In this document: piece after piece, positions 1 through 8,550 of the stretch
Position numbering within the stretch: position 1 is the stretch's first letter
Layout: every line of letters starts with the position of its first letter
Origin: JAIBJN01 sp963839745
GTDB lineage: Bacteria; Actinomycetota; Thermoleophilia; Gaiellales; Gaiellaceae
Assembly: GCA_963839745.1 (NCBI GenBank)
Contig: CAWIWC010000017.1
Location: 124,001-188,000 of the forward strand
Direction: 5' to 3'
DNA: 64,000 bases
The notes under the pieces: model-generated
What the model was told of the DNA's origin: nothing
Database searches by the model: none
Seen by the model: the letters and a program-made list of their open reading frames with translations, nothing else
Translations under genes and position numbers: made by a program

Positions 1-285
1 CCACGAGCTGGCCGCCCAGGCACACCCCGAACGTCGGCACGCCGTCCGCGAGGAAGCGCTGGAGAAGCGCGTTCTCCTCCGGAGCCAACCGTGGCGTTCC
101 TCCTGGTCGACGTGCATCGCGCCGCCGAAGACGAGCACCGCGCCGTAGACTCTCGATCGGCGCGGGCGGCTCGGGGTCGCGTCGAGAGTCAGCCACTCGT
201 CCAGCTCGTGCCCGCGCTCGCGGACCGCGTCGCCGAAGACGCCGCTCGCCGCGTCGGGCTGGTGCGTGATGGAGAGGACGCGCAC
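1..285 (-). CDS. Class I glutamine amidotransferase, partial and frame-interrupted
   Basis: The 5' part of a GMP-synthase-like amidotransferase gene that runs off the left edge. From GTG at 285 the protein reads VRVLSITHQPDAASGVFGD, then a family-typical VFGGAMHVDQEERH. The frame then breaks near 88-100. The next frame continues LAPEENALLQRFLADG and GVPTFGVCLGGQLV, which holds the nucleophile-elbow Cys (G-V-C-L-G-G). The start lies 4 bases after the stop of the GNAT gene, so it is the last gene of the pabB-pabC-GNAT operon. It probably hydrolyses glutamine; the acceptor is unknown. One missing base explains the break, so it may be an assembly error. Confidence 0.75.
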   Translation of the reverse strand, partial: MRVLSITHQPDAASGVFGDAVRERGHELDEWLTLDATPSRPRRSRVYGAVLVFGGAMHVDQEERHGWLRRRTRFSSASSRTACRRSGCAWAASSW

Positions 286-289
286 CGGC

Positions 290-1036
290 TCAGCCTATGC
301 GGTGGCGCACCCACACGTTCGGCTCCCAGTACTCGCACCGGTCTGCCTCGCGGTCGACCTCGAGCGGGGCGAGCGCGTGCGGGAACACGTAGGTTCCGCT
401 CTCGGGCAGCGGCAGCTCGGTCCACTCCTCCCACTCGGCGACCGTCCCCGTGATGTGCATCGAGCGCGGCACGGGCTTGAGGATCACGGCGCCGAGGCGG
501 ACGTGCAGCCGGATCCAGGGGTCGAACGGGAGACCGTCCTCCCGCGTCCAGGCCGCGTAACGCTCGATGGGCGTGAGCGGGTAGCGCTCTTTCCACGTCG
601 GGCGAAGCGGCGCGATCAGGCTGCCGAAGCCGCGCCTGGCGGCGATGTCGCGCATGCCGCCGATCATCGTCCGCGCCCGCCCGCCTCCCTGGTGGCGGGG
701 CGGGATCTCGATCGCGAGCGCGGAGAGCGTGTTCGGCTCGCCGCCCTCGTCGAAGAGGCGGACGGCGCCCGCCATCACGTCGTCGATCCCGCCGAGCAGT
801 CCGTCCAGTGTCCCGTCCCAGCGGCACGGGATCGTGTGCCCGTGGGCAAGCGCGACGTCGGCCTCCTCGTCGTAGAGGACGAGCTGTGTGTCGGCGAAGT
901 CCTGGTCGAGCCGCGACCAGTGCCGGCCGAGGACGTCACCCTGCTCGTTGTACTTGGGCCACACGCCGACGATCTGCTCGTAGGCGCGCTCCCACAGGTC
1001 GGGTCGCTCCGCCGCGGTGAGGAGCTGCGCGCTCAC
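290..1036 (-). CDS. GNAT-family N-acetyltransferase
   Basis: A 248-residue soluble protein. The acetyl-CoA loop of the GNAT fold is seen around residues 115-125 (RHQGGGRARTMIGG), after the beta strand NTLSALAIEIPP. The C-terminal half (PFDPWIRLHVRLGAVILKPV) is typical of larger GNAT proteins. Its ATG overlaps the stop of the upstream aminotransferase gene (ATGA), so the two are probably translationally coupled. The substrate is not evident. Operon position beside pabB/pabC and an amidotransferase does not settle whether it has a role in folate metabolism. Confidence 0.7.
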   Translation of the reverse strand: MSAQLLTAAERPDLWERAYEQIVGVWPKYNEQGDVLGRHWSRLDQDFADTQLVLYDEEADVALAHGHTIPCRWDGTLDGLLGGIDDVMAGAVRLFDEGGEPNTLSALAIEIPPRHQGGGRARTMIGGMRDIAARRGFGSLIAPLRPTWKERYPLTPIERYAAWTREDGLPFDPWIRLHVRLGAVILKPVPRSMHITGTVAEWEEWTELPLPESGTYVFPHALAPLEVDREADRCEYWEPNVWVRHRIG

Positions 1037-1887
1037 GCGCCGGCCGCGCGGCGCAGCGCGGCCTGGAGCTCTCCTGCGGCGGGTCCCGGGGCTCCGGCGC
1101 CGATCGGGGCTCCGTCGAGCTCGATCACCGGCATGACCTCGCGGACGGACGAGGACGTGAAGGCCTCCTCCGCCGCGGCGAGCTGGTCGACCGGATAGGC
1201 GCCCTCGCGTACCTCATAGCCCAGGTCGGCAGCCTGCTCGAGGAGGGTCGAGCGCGTGACGCCGGCGAGGATCCCGAGGTCGAGGGCGGGCGTGAAGAGC
1301 TCGCGTCCGCGCCGCCACCAGACGTTCGTGACGGGCCCCTCGAGCACGATGCGCCCGGCGGCGAGGAAGACCGCGTCGTCGGCTCCTCGCCGGCGCGCCT
1401 CCGCTTCGGCCGCCATGTTGACGGCATAGCTCGTCGACTTCACGCCGCCGAGCAGCCAGGGGGCTTCCGCACGGAGGCCGGGATCGAGGCCGAGCGGCAC
1501 GGTGATCATGCGCATGCCCGTCGTGCGGCGCTCCTCGAGCACGGCCGGGATGGTCGAGACCATCGCGAGCGCCGTCGGGCGGCCCTCGCCCTCTCGGCCG
1601 GGGGTGAGGTAGAGGCGGAGGACGACGTCGCCCTGGCCGGCGGCACCAATCGCCTCACCGGCGAGCTCGCGGAACGTGTCGGTGCCGACCTGCGGCAGGT
1701 CGAGCCGCTCCGACGACGCCGCGAGCCGCTCGAGGTGGTCGTCGAGCCTGAAGGGCTGGCCGTTGTAGACACGGATCGTCTCGAAAGCCCCACGGCCGCG
1801 GAGGAATGCCTCGTCGTCGGCGTGCAGCACCGGCTCGTGAGGGTCGACGAGCCCGCGCCCGCCGACCGCCAGCGCGAGAACGGTCAC
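1033..1887 (-). CDS. pabC: Class IV aminotransferase / aminodeoxychorismate lyase
   Basis: Fold-type IV PLP enzyme of 284 residues. GRGAFETIRVYNG near the N terminus, the PLP-Lys region GGVKSTSYAVNMAAEAEA and EGPVTNVWW are typical of PabC and D-amino-acid or branched-chain aminotransferases. The GTG start at 1887 overlaps the TGA of pabB (GTGA). Adjacency to pabB favours 4-amino-4-deoxychorismate lyase, giving p-aminobenzoate for folate. The sequence alone cannot exclude D-alanine or branched-chain transamination. Confidence 0.82.
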   Translation of the reverse strand: MTVLALAVGGRGLVDPHEPVLHADDEAFLRGRGAFETIRVYNGQPFRLDDHLERLAASSERLDLPQVGTDTFRELAGEAIGAAGQGDVVLRLYLTPGREGEGRPTALAMVSTIPAVLEERRTTGMRMITVPLGLDPGLRAEAPWLLGGVKSTSYAVNMAAEAEARRRGADDAVFLAAGRIVLEGPVTNVWWRRGRELFTPALDLGILAGVTRSTLLEQAADLGYEVREGAYPVDQLAAAEEAFTSSSVREVMPVIELDGAPIGAGAPGPAAGELQAALRRAAGA

Positions 1888-2939
1888 GTCGAGACGGTCT
1901 CCGGGACGGGGCTCCCCACGGCGGCCAGGAGCGGCCGCGCCTTGACCCAGGACTCCTCGATCTCGGCCCGGGGGTCGGAGTCCCAGACGATGCCGCCGCC
2001 GACCCACAGGTGGATCCGGCCGTCCGTGACCGCGAAGGTGCGGATCGTGAGCGCGAGCTCGAGATCGCCGTTGGGGTGAATGCGGCCGAGCGCGCCCATC
2101 GACGCGCCGCGGCCGACGGGCTCGAGCGCGGCGATGTGGTCGATAGCCGAGATCTTGGGGGCTCCGGTCACCGATCCGCCTGGGAAGACGGCCCCGAGAA
2201 GCTCGGCGAGGCCGATCTCTTCACGCAGTCGCCCCTCGACGGTCGTGACCATGTGCGTCACGCCCGCGAGCTCGTGCTCGACCATCAGGTCGGGCCAGCG
2301 CACCGAGCCCGGCTCGCAAACGCGCGAAAGGTCGTTGCGCTCGAGGTCGACAATCATCACGTGCTCGGCCGCGTCCTTCTCGGACTCGCGCAGCTCGCCG
2401 CGCACGCCGGCCGGGCGCGTGCCCTTGATCGGCTTCGTCCAGACGCGGTCGCCGCGGCGCGCGAGGAAGAGCTCGGGCGAGGCGGAGACGATCGCCCAGC
2501 CGTCGCCGATGAGTGGGCTCGGGTGGAGCGGCCGCAGCGCGGCGAACGTGGGCGCGAGCCCGGCGGGATCTCCCTCGAAGGGCGCTTGCAGGTGCTGGAC
2601 GAGGTTGACCTGGTAAACATCGCCGCGCGCGATCGCCGCCTGGACGCTCTCGATGGCACCCGCGTAGCCCTCGTCGTCCCAGGAGCGTTGCCATTCGCCG
2701 ATCGCGAACCGGCCGGCGGGCGGCGGCTGCTCGTCGCGCCGGCGGATGCTCGCCGCGGCGAGCGGAAGCCGGCACGGCTCTGGCGGTGACGGCCAGGGCG
2801 CTCGGCGGAGTGAGCGCGAGATCCCGTAGCCCAGGAAGACATCGGCGACGAGATCCTCGCGCGCGCCGAAGAACTCGGCCTCGGCAAGGTGGCCCTCCAG
2901 CTCGGCGAGCGGATCCGCTGCGTCCCAGATCTCGAGCAC
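1884..2939 (-). CDS. pabB: Aminodeoxychorismate synthase component I
   Basis: Chorismate-binding enzyme of 351 residues. It has the catalytic-Lys motif PIKGTRP, DLERNDLSRVCEPGSV and the Mg/chorismate segment PGGSVTGAPK. It makes aminodeoxychorismate from chorismate and ammonia for p-aminobenzoate and folate. It is about 100 residues shorter than typical TrpE/PabB because most of the N-terminal non-catalytic domain is missing; the catalytic core is complete. GTG start at 2939, with a TAGCGT -10 box ending 6 bases upstream (leaderless). First gene of the leftward operon. No PabA is seen unless the distal amidotransferase serves that role. Confidence 0.88.
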   Translation of the reverse strand: MLEIWDAADPLAELEGHLAEAEFFGAREDLVADVFLGYGISRSLRRAPWPSPPEPCRLPLAAASIRRRDEQPPPAGRFAIGEWQRSWDDEGYAGAIESVQAAIARGDVYQVNLVQHLQAPFEGDPAGLAPTFAALRPLHPSPLIGDGWAIVSASPELFLARRGDRVWTKPIKGTRPAGVRGELRESEKDAAEHVMIVDLERNDLSRVCEPGSVRWPDLMVEHELAGVTHMVTTVEGRLREEIGLAELLGAVFPGGSVTGAPKISAIDHIAALEPVGRGASMGALGRIHPNGDLELALTIRTFAVTDGRIHLWVGGGIVWDSDPRAEIEESWVKARPLLAAVGSPVPETVST

Positions 2940-2945
2940 GGGCTA

Positions 2946-2951
2946 ACGCTA
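2946..2951 (-). promoter_or_regulatory. -10 box of the pabB operon (TAGCGT)
   Basis: TAGCGT read leftward, with six bases between it and the pabB GTG. Transcription would start at or next to the start codon, implying a leaderless mRNA. No -35 box was defined. Confidence 0.5.
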
Positions 2952-3097
2952 GCGCGGCCGAACGGGCGTTTCTCAGTTGCCCTGCGCGTTGTAGTCGGGA
3001 GGAAGCTCGTTGCCGCACATACCCACGACGGTGAAAGAGTGTCCCTCACATCTCGGAGCTGTTCAACCGGACGTCTGGTGCTGCCCGCCCCCGCGCC

Positions 3098-3103
3098 TAG
3101 AAT
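3098..3103 (+). promoter_or_regulatory. -10 box of murI (TAGAAT)
   Basis: TAGAAT followed by seven bases and the GTG of murI; predicted leaderless start. Confidence 0.55.
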
Positions 3104-3110
3104 CGAGCGG

Positions 3111-3929
3111 GTGGACGCACGGCCGATCGGCATCTTCGACTCGGGCGCGGGCGGGCTGACCGTCCTGCACGAGTGCCTCGTGACGTTGCCGCACGAGGAC
3201 TTCCTCTACCTGGGGGACGGCGCGCGCTGTCCGTACGGGCCTCGTCCACATGCCGAGATCAGGCGGTTCGCGCACGAGATCGCCGCGTACCTGGAGCAGG
3301 AGGGCGTGAAGCTGATCGTCGCGGCCTGCAACGCGGCGACGTCGGCCGCCCTCCCGGCGCTGCAAGAGTCGCTACGCGTCCCGATCGTCGGCGTGCTCCT
3401 CCCCGAGGCGCACGCCGCGGTGCAAGCGACGCGGAACCGGCGTATCGGGCTGCTGGCCACGGAGGCGACGGTGGCAAGCGGGCGTTACGAGGAGGTCGTG
3501 CACGCGCTCGACGCCGGCGCTCACGTCGTCTCGGTCGCGTGCCCGAAGCTCGTCCCGCTGATCGAGGCCGGCGATGTGGGTGAGGAGCTCGACGCCGCCG
3601 TGCGCGAGTACGCGGCGCCCCTGAAGGCCGATGGAGTCGACACGGTGATCCTCGGCTGCACCCACTACCCCATGATCAGGCGGGTCTTCGAGCGTGCGTT
3701 CGGCCGAGGGACGACGTTGGTCTTCTCGGCAGAGGAGACGGCGCGGGAAGTGGCCGAGACGCTCGTGCGCAAGGGCGTCGAGAACGACCAGGCGCGCGTG
3801 GGCGAGACGAGGTTCCTCACCACCGGCTCGCCGGAGGAGTTCCGCACGCTCGGCGAACGCTTCCTCCAGCTCCCCATCGCTCGGGTCGAGCAGGTCGGCG
3901 TCCGCGAGCTCGAGCTTGCCGCGGCGTGA
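3111..3929 (+). CDS. murI: Glutamate racemase
   Basis: A 272-residue enzyme making D-glutamate for peptidoglycan. It has the N-terminal signature IGIFDSGAGGLTVL, the first catalytic Cys in AACNAATSAAL and the second in LGCTHYP. GTG at 3111 is chosen because the conserved RPIGIFDSG starts four codons later and a TAGAAT -10 box lies 7 bases upstream. Upstream in-frame codons read as non-conserved sequence. It starts the rightward cluster with rph and rdgB, as in many actinobacteria. Confidence 0.95.
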   Translation: MDARPIGIFDSGAGGLTVLHECLVTLPHEDFLYLGDGARCPYGPRPHAEIRRFAHEIAAYLEQEGVKLIVAACNAATSAALPALQESLRVPIVGVLLPEAHAAVQATRNRRIGLLATEATVASGRYEEVVHALDAGAHVVSVACPKLVPLIEAGDVGEELDAAVREYAAPLKADGVDTVILGCTHYPMIRRVFERAFGRGTTLVFSAEETAREVAETLVRKGVENDQARVGETRFLTTGSPEEFRTLGERFLQLPIARVEQVGVRELELAAA

Positions 3930-4040
3930 GCCCTCGCGCGCGTCTGTCTAGGTACGGGGCACCCCATCCCACCACCCGCTTCGAGCGTAACGCCGAGAAT
4001 CGCAACCGTGGCGCGCGGAACGTGACGAGGGCGTGACGGA

Positions 4041-4736
4041 GTGAGCCGGGAGGGACGCAGGCCCGACGAGCTTCGCCCGGTGTCGATCGAGATCGACTTC
4101 GTCGAGCAGGCCACCGGCTCCGCGCTCATCTCCTTCGGGGCCACCCGCGTCCTCTGCACCGCGAGCGTCGAGGAAGGCGTCCCCCGCTGGCTCGCGGGAA
4201 CGGGACGCGGATGGATGACGGCCGAATACGGGATGCTTCCCGCCTCGACCGGCTCGCGCACGCCGCGCGAGGCGAGCGCGGGCAAGCAGAAGGGGCGCAC
4301 CGTCGAGATCCAGCGGCTCCTCGGCCGCTCGCTCCGGGCCGTCTACGACCTCGAAACGCTCGGCGAGCACACGATCTGGATCGACTGCGACGTGATCCAG
4401 GCGGACGGAGGAACGCGCACGGCGGCGATCAGCGGCGCCTGGGTTGCGCTCACCCTTGCCGCCCGGCGCGCGGGCCTGCCCGAGCCCGCCGGGCGCGTGG
4501 GCGCCGTCTCCGTCGGCATCGTGGACGGCGAACCGCGTCTCGACCTCGACTACGTCGAGGATTCCGCGGCCGACGTGGACATGAACGTCGTCATGACAGA
4601 GGACGGCCGGCTGATCGAGGTACAGGCCACGGCGGAGCGAGTCCCGTTCACCCGCGCCGAGCTCGACACGCTCGTCGACCTCGCGACATCGGGAATCGAG
4701 GAGATCGGGAAGAAGCAGAAGGAGGCGGTCGCGTGA
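4041..4736 (+). CDS. rph: Ribonuclease PH
   Basis: A 231-residue phosphorolytic 3'-5' exoribonuclease that trims tRNA 3' ends. Visible family blocks are RPVSIEIDFVEQATGSALISFG, GWMTAEYGMLPAST, ERGRTVEIQRLLGRSLRAV (here KGRTVEIQRLLGRSLRAV) and IDCDVIQADGGTRTAAISG with the phosphate-binding and catalytic residues. GTG start at 4041. The stop overlaps the start of the mgtC-like gene (GTGA). Confidence 0.95.
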   Translation: MSREGRRPDELRPVSIEIDFVEQATGSALISFGATRVLCTASVEEGVPRWLAGTGRGWMTAEYGMLPASTGSRTPREASAGKQKGRTVEIQRLLGRSLRAVYDLETLGEHTIWIDCDVIQADGGTRTAAISGAWVALTLAARRAGLPEPAGRVGAVSVGIVDGEPRLDLDYVEDSAADVDMNVVMTEDGRLIEVQATAERVPFTRAELDTLVDLATSGIEEIGKKQKEAVA

Positions 4737-5422
4737 TTCCCGAGGTCGAATGGTGGGACATCCTCATCAGGCTCCTGGTCGCCGCCGCCCTCACGGGCGC
4801 GATCGGCCTCGAGCGCGAGCTGCGCGACCGTGCGGCCGGGCTCCGGACGCACATGCTCGTCGGCGTCGGCTCGGCGCTCTTCACGATCGTCTCGGCCTAC
4901 GGGTGGAGCGACTTCCAGTTCTCGACGGCCGAAGGAGTCGTCTTCGACCCGACCCGCATCGCCGCGCAGATCGTCACCGGCATCGGCTTCCTCGGCGCCG
5001 GGGCGATCATCCGGCAGGGGGTCTCGGTCCGCGGTCTGACCACCGCCGCCGGACTCTGGGTCGTGGCCGCGATCGGCATGGCCGTCGGGGCCGGCTACTA
5101 CTCGGCGGCGCTCATCGCCACGGGCATCGTGCTGGTGGGCCTCGGACCGTTCCGCCGGGTCGGGGGCGGAACGGCACTGGCCCGCTTCCGCCGAGCCGGG
5201 CGCTCGCTCGAGGTCGACCTGACGCCCGAGCATTCGATCAGCGAGCCGCTCGCGGTCGTGGACGAACGGCGTGTTCGGATCAGCCGCGTCGAGTTCGAGG
5301 ACCAGAAGGACCGCCGCCGCCTGCGCATCCGGCTCGACGCGCCGCTCGGCGAGGCCGAGGAGCGGCTGGTCGAGGACCTCGCCGCGCTCGAGGGCGTCGT
5401 CGCGGTTCGGTGGTGCGAGTGA
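4733..5422 (+). CDS. MgtC/SapB family membrane protein
   Basis: A 229-residue protein with the MgtC hallmark IGLERELRDRAAGLRTHMLV and ITGIGFLGAGAII-like VTGIGFLGAGAIIRQG, and about five membrane segments in residues 10-140. A cytoplasmic ACT-like C-terminal domain follows (residues 150-229). MgtC relatives are linked to magnesium limitation and to modulation of membrane ATPases; a housekeeping role here is inferred. GTG start inside the rph stop; its stop in turn overlaps rdgB. Confidence 0.85.
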   Translation: MIPEVEWWDILIRLLVAAALTGAIGLERELRDRAAGLRTHMLVGVGSALFTIVSAYGWSDFQFSTAEGVVFDPTRIAAQIVTGIGFLGAGAIIRQGVSVRGLTTAAGLWVVAAIGMAVGAGYYSAALIATGIVLVGLGPFRRVGGGTALARFRRAGRSLEVDLTPEHSISEPLAVVDERRVRISRVEFEDQKDRRRLRIRLDAPLGEAEERLVEDLAALEGVVAVRWCE

Positions 5423-6009
5423 GGGCGACGCTCGTCTCCAAGAACCGCCACAAGGCGAAGGAGCTGGCCGTGCTCATGCCCGGCTGGGCGGTCGAGCCGA
5501 TCGACGTCGACGAGCTCCCGGAGGAGACCGCCGAGACCTTCTACGAGAACGCGCGCGCGAAGGCCGCCTTCGGCCGCGAGGTCGACGGCGGGGAGACGTG
5601 GACGATCGGCGAGGACTCGGGCGTCGAGGTCGACGGCCTCGACGGGCGGCCCGGGATCCGGTCGGCGCGCTACGCGGGCCAGGACGCGACCGACGAGGAG
5701 AACGTGACGAAGCTGCTCGCGGAGCTCGCCGGCGTCGCCGGGCCCGGCCGCAGGGCGCGCTATGTGTCCGAGCTGGTCTGCCTCTCGCCGACCGGAGAGG
5801 AGTTTCGGGGCAGCGGGACGCTCGAGGGGCGGATCGGCGGCGAGCGCCGCGGCTCGGAGGGCTTCGGCTACGACCCCGTCTTCATCCCGGACGGGGAGGA
5901 GCGGACCGTCGCCGAGCTCGGAGACGCCTGGAAGGCGCGGCGAAGCCACAGGGCCGCGGCGGCAGCCGCGTTGTTGAAGGCAGTAGGCAGCGCCGTCCCG
6001 GCACGGTAG
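5419..6009 (+). CDS. rdgB: Inosine/xanthosine triphosphate pyrophosphatase (RdgB/HAM1)
   Basis: A 196-residue house-cleaning enzyme hydrolysing dITP, ITP and XTP to monophosphates. It opens TLVSKNRHKAKEL (family TxNxxK region), and has ETFYENARAKA, the Mg-binding segment GEDSGVEVDGLDGRPGIRSAR and GFGYDPVFIPD. The GTG at 5419 is chosen because it forms a GTGA overlap with the upstream stop; an in-frame GTG at 5413 is possible. The rph-rdgB pairing is common in bacteria. Confidence 0.93.
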   Translation: MRATLVSKNRHKAKELAVLMPGWAVEPIDVDELPEETAETFYENARAKAAFGREVDGGETWTIGEDSGVEVDGLDGRPGIRSARYAGQDATDEENVTKLLAELAGVAGPGRRARYVSELVCLSPTGEEFRGSGTLEGRIGGERRGSEGFGYDPVFIPDGEERTVAELGDAWKARRSHRAAAAAALLKAVGSAVPAR

Positions 6010-6018
6010 ATTTCGCAC

Positions 6019-6444
6019 ATGCAGCTCTTCTCGCACGACGCGAAGGCGGATGCGCTCGCGAAGGCGCCGCTCTTCCGCAACCTCTCCAGGAACGACCTGG
6101 TCGCGCTCGCGAAGGTGACCGAGGACCTGGAGGTGGAGGAAGGCAAGGTGCTCGCGCGCGAGGGCGACATCGGTCACGAGTTCTTCGTCATCGTCGACGG
6201 TGAGGTCGACGTGGCGAAGGAAGGCGAGACGGTCCGGACGCTCGGGTCCGGCGACTTCTTCGGGGAAATCGCCCTCATCTGGGAGTCGCCCCGGCGCACC
6301 GCGACCGTGACCGCCGCCAAACCCGTCCGCCTCTTCGTCCTCACGCGACCGGCGTTCCGCGGGCTCATCGATCACCATCCCGACATCGAGGAGAAGGTGC
6401 TCGAGGCGCTCGAGGAGCGCGTGCGCGCGACCAAGTCAGTCTAG
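6019..6444 (+). CDS. Cyclic-nucleotide-binding domain protein
   Basis: A single cNMP-binding beta barrel of 141 residues with no DNA-binding or other output domain. LFRNLSRNDLVALAKV, the turn EGDIGHEFFVIVDGEVDV and the phosphate-binding-cassette region GSGDFFGEIALIWESPRRTATVTA are clear. The Arg in ESPRRTA suggests a real nucleotide site. TAGATT ends 6 bases before the ATG (leaderless). The CTAG at its stop is shared with the stop of the convergent yihY gene. Confidence 0.85.
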   Translation: MQLFSHDAKADALAKAPLFRNLSRNDLVALAKVTEDLEVEEGKVLAREGDIGHEFFVIVDGEVDVAKEGETVRTLGSGDFFGEIALIWESPRRTATVTAAKPVRLFVLTRPAFRGLIDHHPDIEEKVLEALEERVRATKSV

Positions 6445-7235
6445 GCGGTCAGCGGCGCGTCGCGGCGCCGCCCGCGGGTGACCCACCAGTTCACCTCGGC
6501 GCCGAGCACGAGGATGTTCGCCATCACGTAGAGCCAGACCAGCAGGAGGACCAGGCCGCCGTAGGCCTGGAGCGCGATCAGCTCGTTCGACAGGCGCACG
6601 AAGAGGGGGAGTATCTGAAAGCTCGCCTGGAGGAGGAGCGCGGCGACGATCGCCCCGGGCAGGGTCTCGCGCCACGTCAACGGCGTGTTCGTGAGCAGGC
6701 GGTAGAGGCTCCACGTCATGCCGAGAAGGAGCGCCGTCGAGACGAGCAGGGCGTAGAGGTAGGAGAGAAATCCCTCCGCCACGCCGGCGCGTTGCACCAG
6801 CTCCACGCCGACCGAGGAGATGACGAGCGCGAGGAAGAGCACGATCAGCGACGCCGCGGTCAGCATGAGGACCAAGCTCTTCTGGCGGATGAACGGGCGG
6901 TTCGGCAGGCCGTAGACGATGTTGAACGCTGACTCGAGCACGCTGAAGAACCCGAGCGCGGCCCAGATGAGGCCGATGCCGCCGATGACCGAGAGCTCGG
7001 TCGCCTGCTCCTGGATCTCCGTGACCGCCTCGAGGATGTTCTCGACCGAGTTTTCCGGGAACGCCCGCTCGAGCTCCTCGACCAGAAGGCTCGACTCGTC
7101 CTGCTCGCCGGCGAACGCCAAGAGGGAGAGCGCGAGGAAGAGGAGCGGGACGAACGCAAGGATCGCGAAGTACGCGATCATCGCCGCCAGGTGCGTGCCG
7201 CGGTCGGCCAGGAACTTGCGAATGATGGCGTGCAC
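6441..7235 (-). CDS. YihY/virulence factor BrkB family membrane protein
   Basis: A 264-residue integral membrane protein with about six membrane helices. It opens with RDRGTHLAAMIAYFAILAFVPLLF-type sequence (here ADRGTHLAAMIAYF) and has GLPNRPFIRQKS and TWRETLPGAIVAALL, as in the YihY (formerly RNase BN) family. Transport or envelope function is unproven for the family. GTG start at 7235; TAGACT lies 11 bases upstream. Divergent from the roadblock-like gene. Confidence 0.87.
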   Translation of the reverse strand: MHAIIRKFLADRGTHLAAMIAYFAILAFVPLLFLALSLLAFAGEQDESSLLVEELERAFPENSVENILEAVTEIQEQATELSVIGGIGLIWAALGFFSVLESAFNIVYGLPNRPFIRQKSLVLMLTAASLIVLFLALVISSVGVELVQRAGVAEGFLSYLYALLVSTALLLGMTWSLYRLLTNTPLTWRETLPGAIVAALLLQASFQILPLFVRLSNELIALQAYGGLVLLLVWLYVMANILVLGAEVNWWVTRGRRRDAPLTA

Positions 7236-7277
7236 CGAGGGGAGGGAGTCTACGGTCGTGTGTTAGGTTTGCCGCCC

Positions 7278-7691
7278 GTGGAAGCGGCTCAGGCACTCGC
7301 CGACCTCGTCGAGATCTCCTCGCAGATCGAATCGGCCGTGCTCGCCGACGCGGAGGGCGCGGTGCAGGCCTCGACCTTCGGCGACGACGCGAGAGCGAGC
7401 GCGGTCGCGAAGGAGGCGATCGGCCTGCTCCAGGACGCGACCGGGCCGGGAGGCGAGCCCAGCCAGGTGCAGATCGCGTTCCTCGAGGGCTCGGTCTTCG
7501 TCGTCCGCGACGACGAGCGAATCATCGCCGCCGTCACCGGGCGCGAGCCCACCTCGGGCCTCGTCTTCTACGACCTGAAGACGTGCCTGCGCCTCGCGGG
7601 CGAGCAGCCGGCGCGCAAGAAGGCAGCCGCGGGGACGAAGCGCCGCACGACGAAGAAGGACGAGCCGGAGGCTGACGATGGCGAAGGGTAG
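7278..7691 (+). CDS. Roadblock/LC7-like small protein with basic-acidic tail
   Basis: A 137-residue protein. Residues 1-105 look like a roadblock/LC7 fold (LADLVEISSQIESAVLADAEG, then SVFVVRDDERIIAAVTG). The tail is rich in Lys/Arg, then Asp/Glu. These domains often work with small GTPases in bacteria, but none is encoded nearby. TAGGTT lies 8 bases before the GTG. The end overlaps the next small gene by 14 bases. Function unknown. Confidence 0.6.
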   Translation: MEAAQALADLVEISSQIESAVLADAEGAVQASTFGDDARASAVAKEAIGLLQDATGPGGEPSQVQIAFLEGSVFVVRDDERIIAAVTGREPTSGLVFYDLKTCLRLAGEQPARKKAAAGTKRRTTKKDEPEADDGEG

Positions 7692-7887
7692 GGTCGCGGC
7701 CGCAGTCGTCGCGGTCGGGTCCGTCGCCGGCGCGGCGGCGCTCTGGTTCCGGCGGGCGGGCAAGACCAAGGAGCGCATCGAGGTCTACTACGCCGACGGG
7801 TCGATGGTGACGTTCGCGCCCGACTCCGAGGAGGCCGCGCGCCTCTTCCCGATCGGCCGTCGGATCCTGTCGCAGGCCCGTTCGTGA
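7678..7887 (+). CDS. Small membrane-anchored hypothetical protein
   Basis: A 69-residue protein. Residues 5-24 form one hydrophobic helix (VAAAVVAVGSVAGAAALWF) followed by RRAGK, then a short soluble part containing VYYADGSMVTFAPDSEEA. The ATG lies within the end of the roadblock-like gene, and its stop overlaps pyrE (GTGA), so it belongs to the same transcript. I do not recognise a named family. Confidence 0.65.
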   Translation: MAKGRVAAAVVAVGSVAGAAALWFRRAGKTKERIEVYYADGSMVTFAPDSEEAARLFPIGRRILSQARS

Positions 7888-8414
7888 ACGACGCCGAGCT
7901 CGCGACCCTCATCCGCGAGCACGCCTACCTCGAGGGGGACTTCCTGCTCCGCTCGGGGAAGCGCTCGCGCTACTACCTCGACAAGTACCGCTTCGAGACC
8001 CGCCCCGACCTGCTCGGCCCCATCGGCGAGCGGCTGGGGGCGCGGGTGCGGGAGGTCACGCCGGGCGCGGTCCGCATCGCCGGCCCGGAGCTAGGCGCCA
8101 TCGCGCTCGCGGCTGCGGCTTCCCTCTCGTCCGGCCTTCCGTTCCTGATCGTCCGCAAGGAGGCGAAGGCCTACGGGACCGAGCGCAGGCTCGAGGGCGT
8201 GTTCTCGCCGGGCGAGGAGGTGTGCCTCGTCGAGGACGTCGTCACCTCCGGTGGGGCCGCCTCCGACGCGATCGACGTCCTGCGCGAGGCCGGGCTCGAG
8301 TGCCGCGTTGCCGTGTGTGTCGTCGACCGCGAGGAGGGAGGCGCCGACGCGCTTGCCCGCAACGCGGTCAGGCTCCACGCCCTCTTTCGCGCCCGCGACG
8401 TGCTCGAGTCCTGA
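7884..8414 (+). CDS. pyrE: Orotate phosphoribosyltransferase
   Basis: A 176-residue PRTase joining orotate and PRPP to give OMP in UMP synthesis. DFLLRSGKRSRYYLDKY at the N terminus, the conserved VRKEAKAYGTERRLEG loop and the PRPP motif VCLVEDVVTSGGAA are diagnostic. GTG start in a GTGA overlap with the preceding gene. pyrF lies 5 kb downstream in the same direction. Confidence 0.94.
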   Translation: MNDAELATLIREHAYLEGDFLLRSGKRSRYYLDKYRFETRPDLLGPIGERLGARVREVTPGAVRIAGPELGAIALAAAASLSSGLPFLIVRKEAKAYGTERRLEGVFSPGEEVCLVEDVVTSGGAASDAIDVLREAGLECRVAVCVVDREEGGADALARNAVRLHALFRARDVLES

Positions 8415-8471
8415 AATCCAGGTTCTGGAATCGGTCGAAATAGGCCGCAAAATGCCCGCAAACCCGCATGG

Positions 8472-8501
8472 TTGCTTGCCATCAGGGGGCTCTGTTAGGG
8501 T
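8472..8501 (+). promoter_or_regulatory. Promoter of the HU gene
   Basis: TTGCTT at 8472-8477 and TAGGGT at 8496-8501 are separated by 18 bases. The transcript would carry a leader of about 40 bases with a GGAAGGAGA ribosome-binding site. This leadered design contrasts with the leaderless starts common elsewhere in the window. Confidence 0.55.
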
Positions 8502-8550
8502 TTCGCCCGGTTCCCCCAGTCAGTGACAAACAGGACGGAAGGAGACGGCA

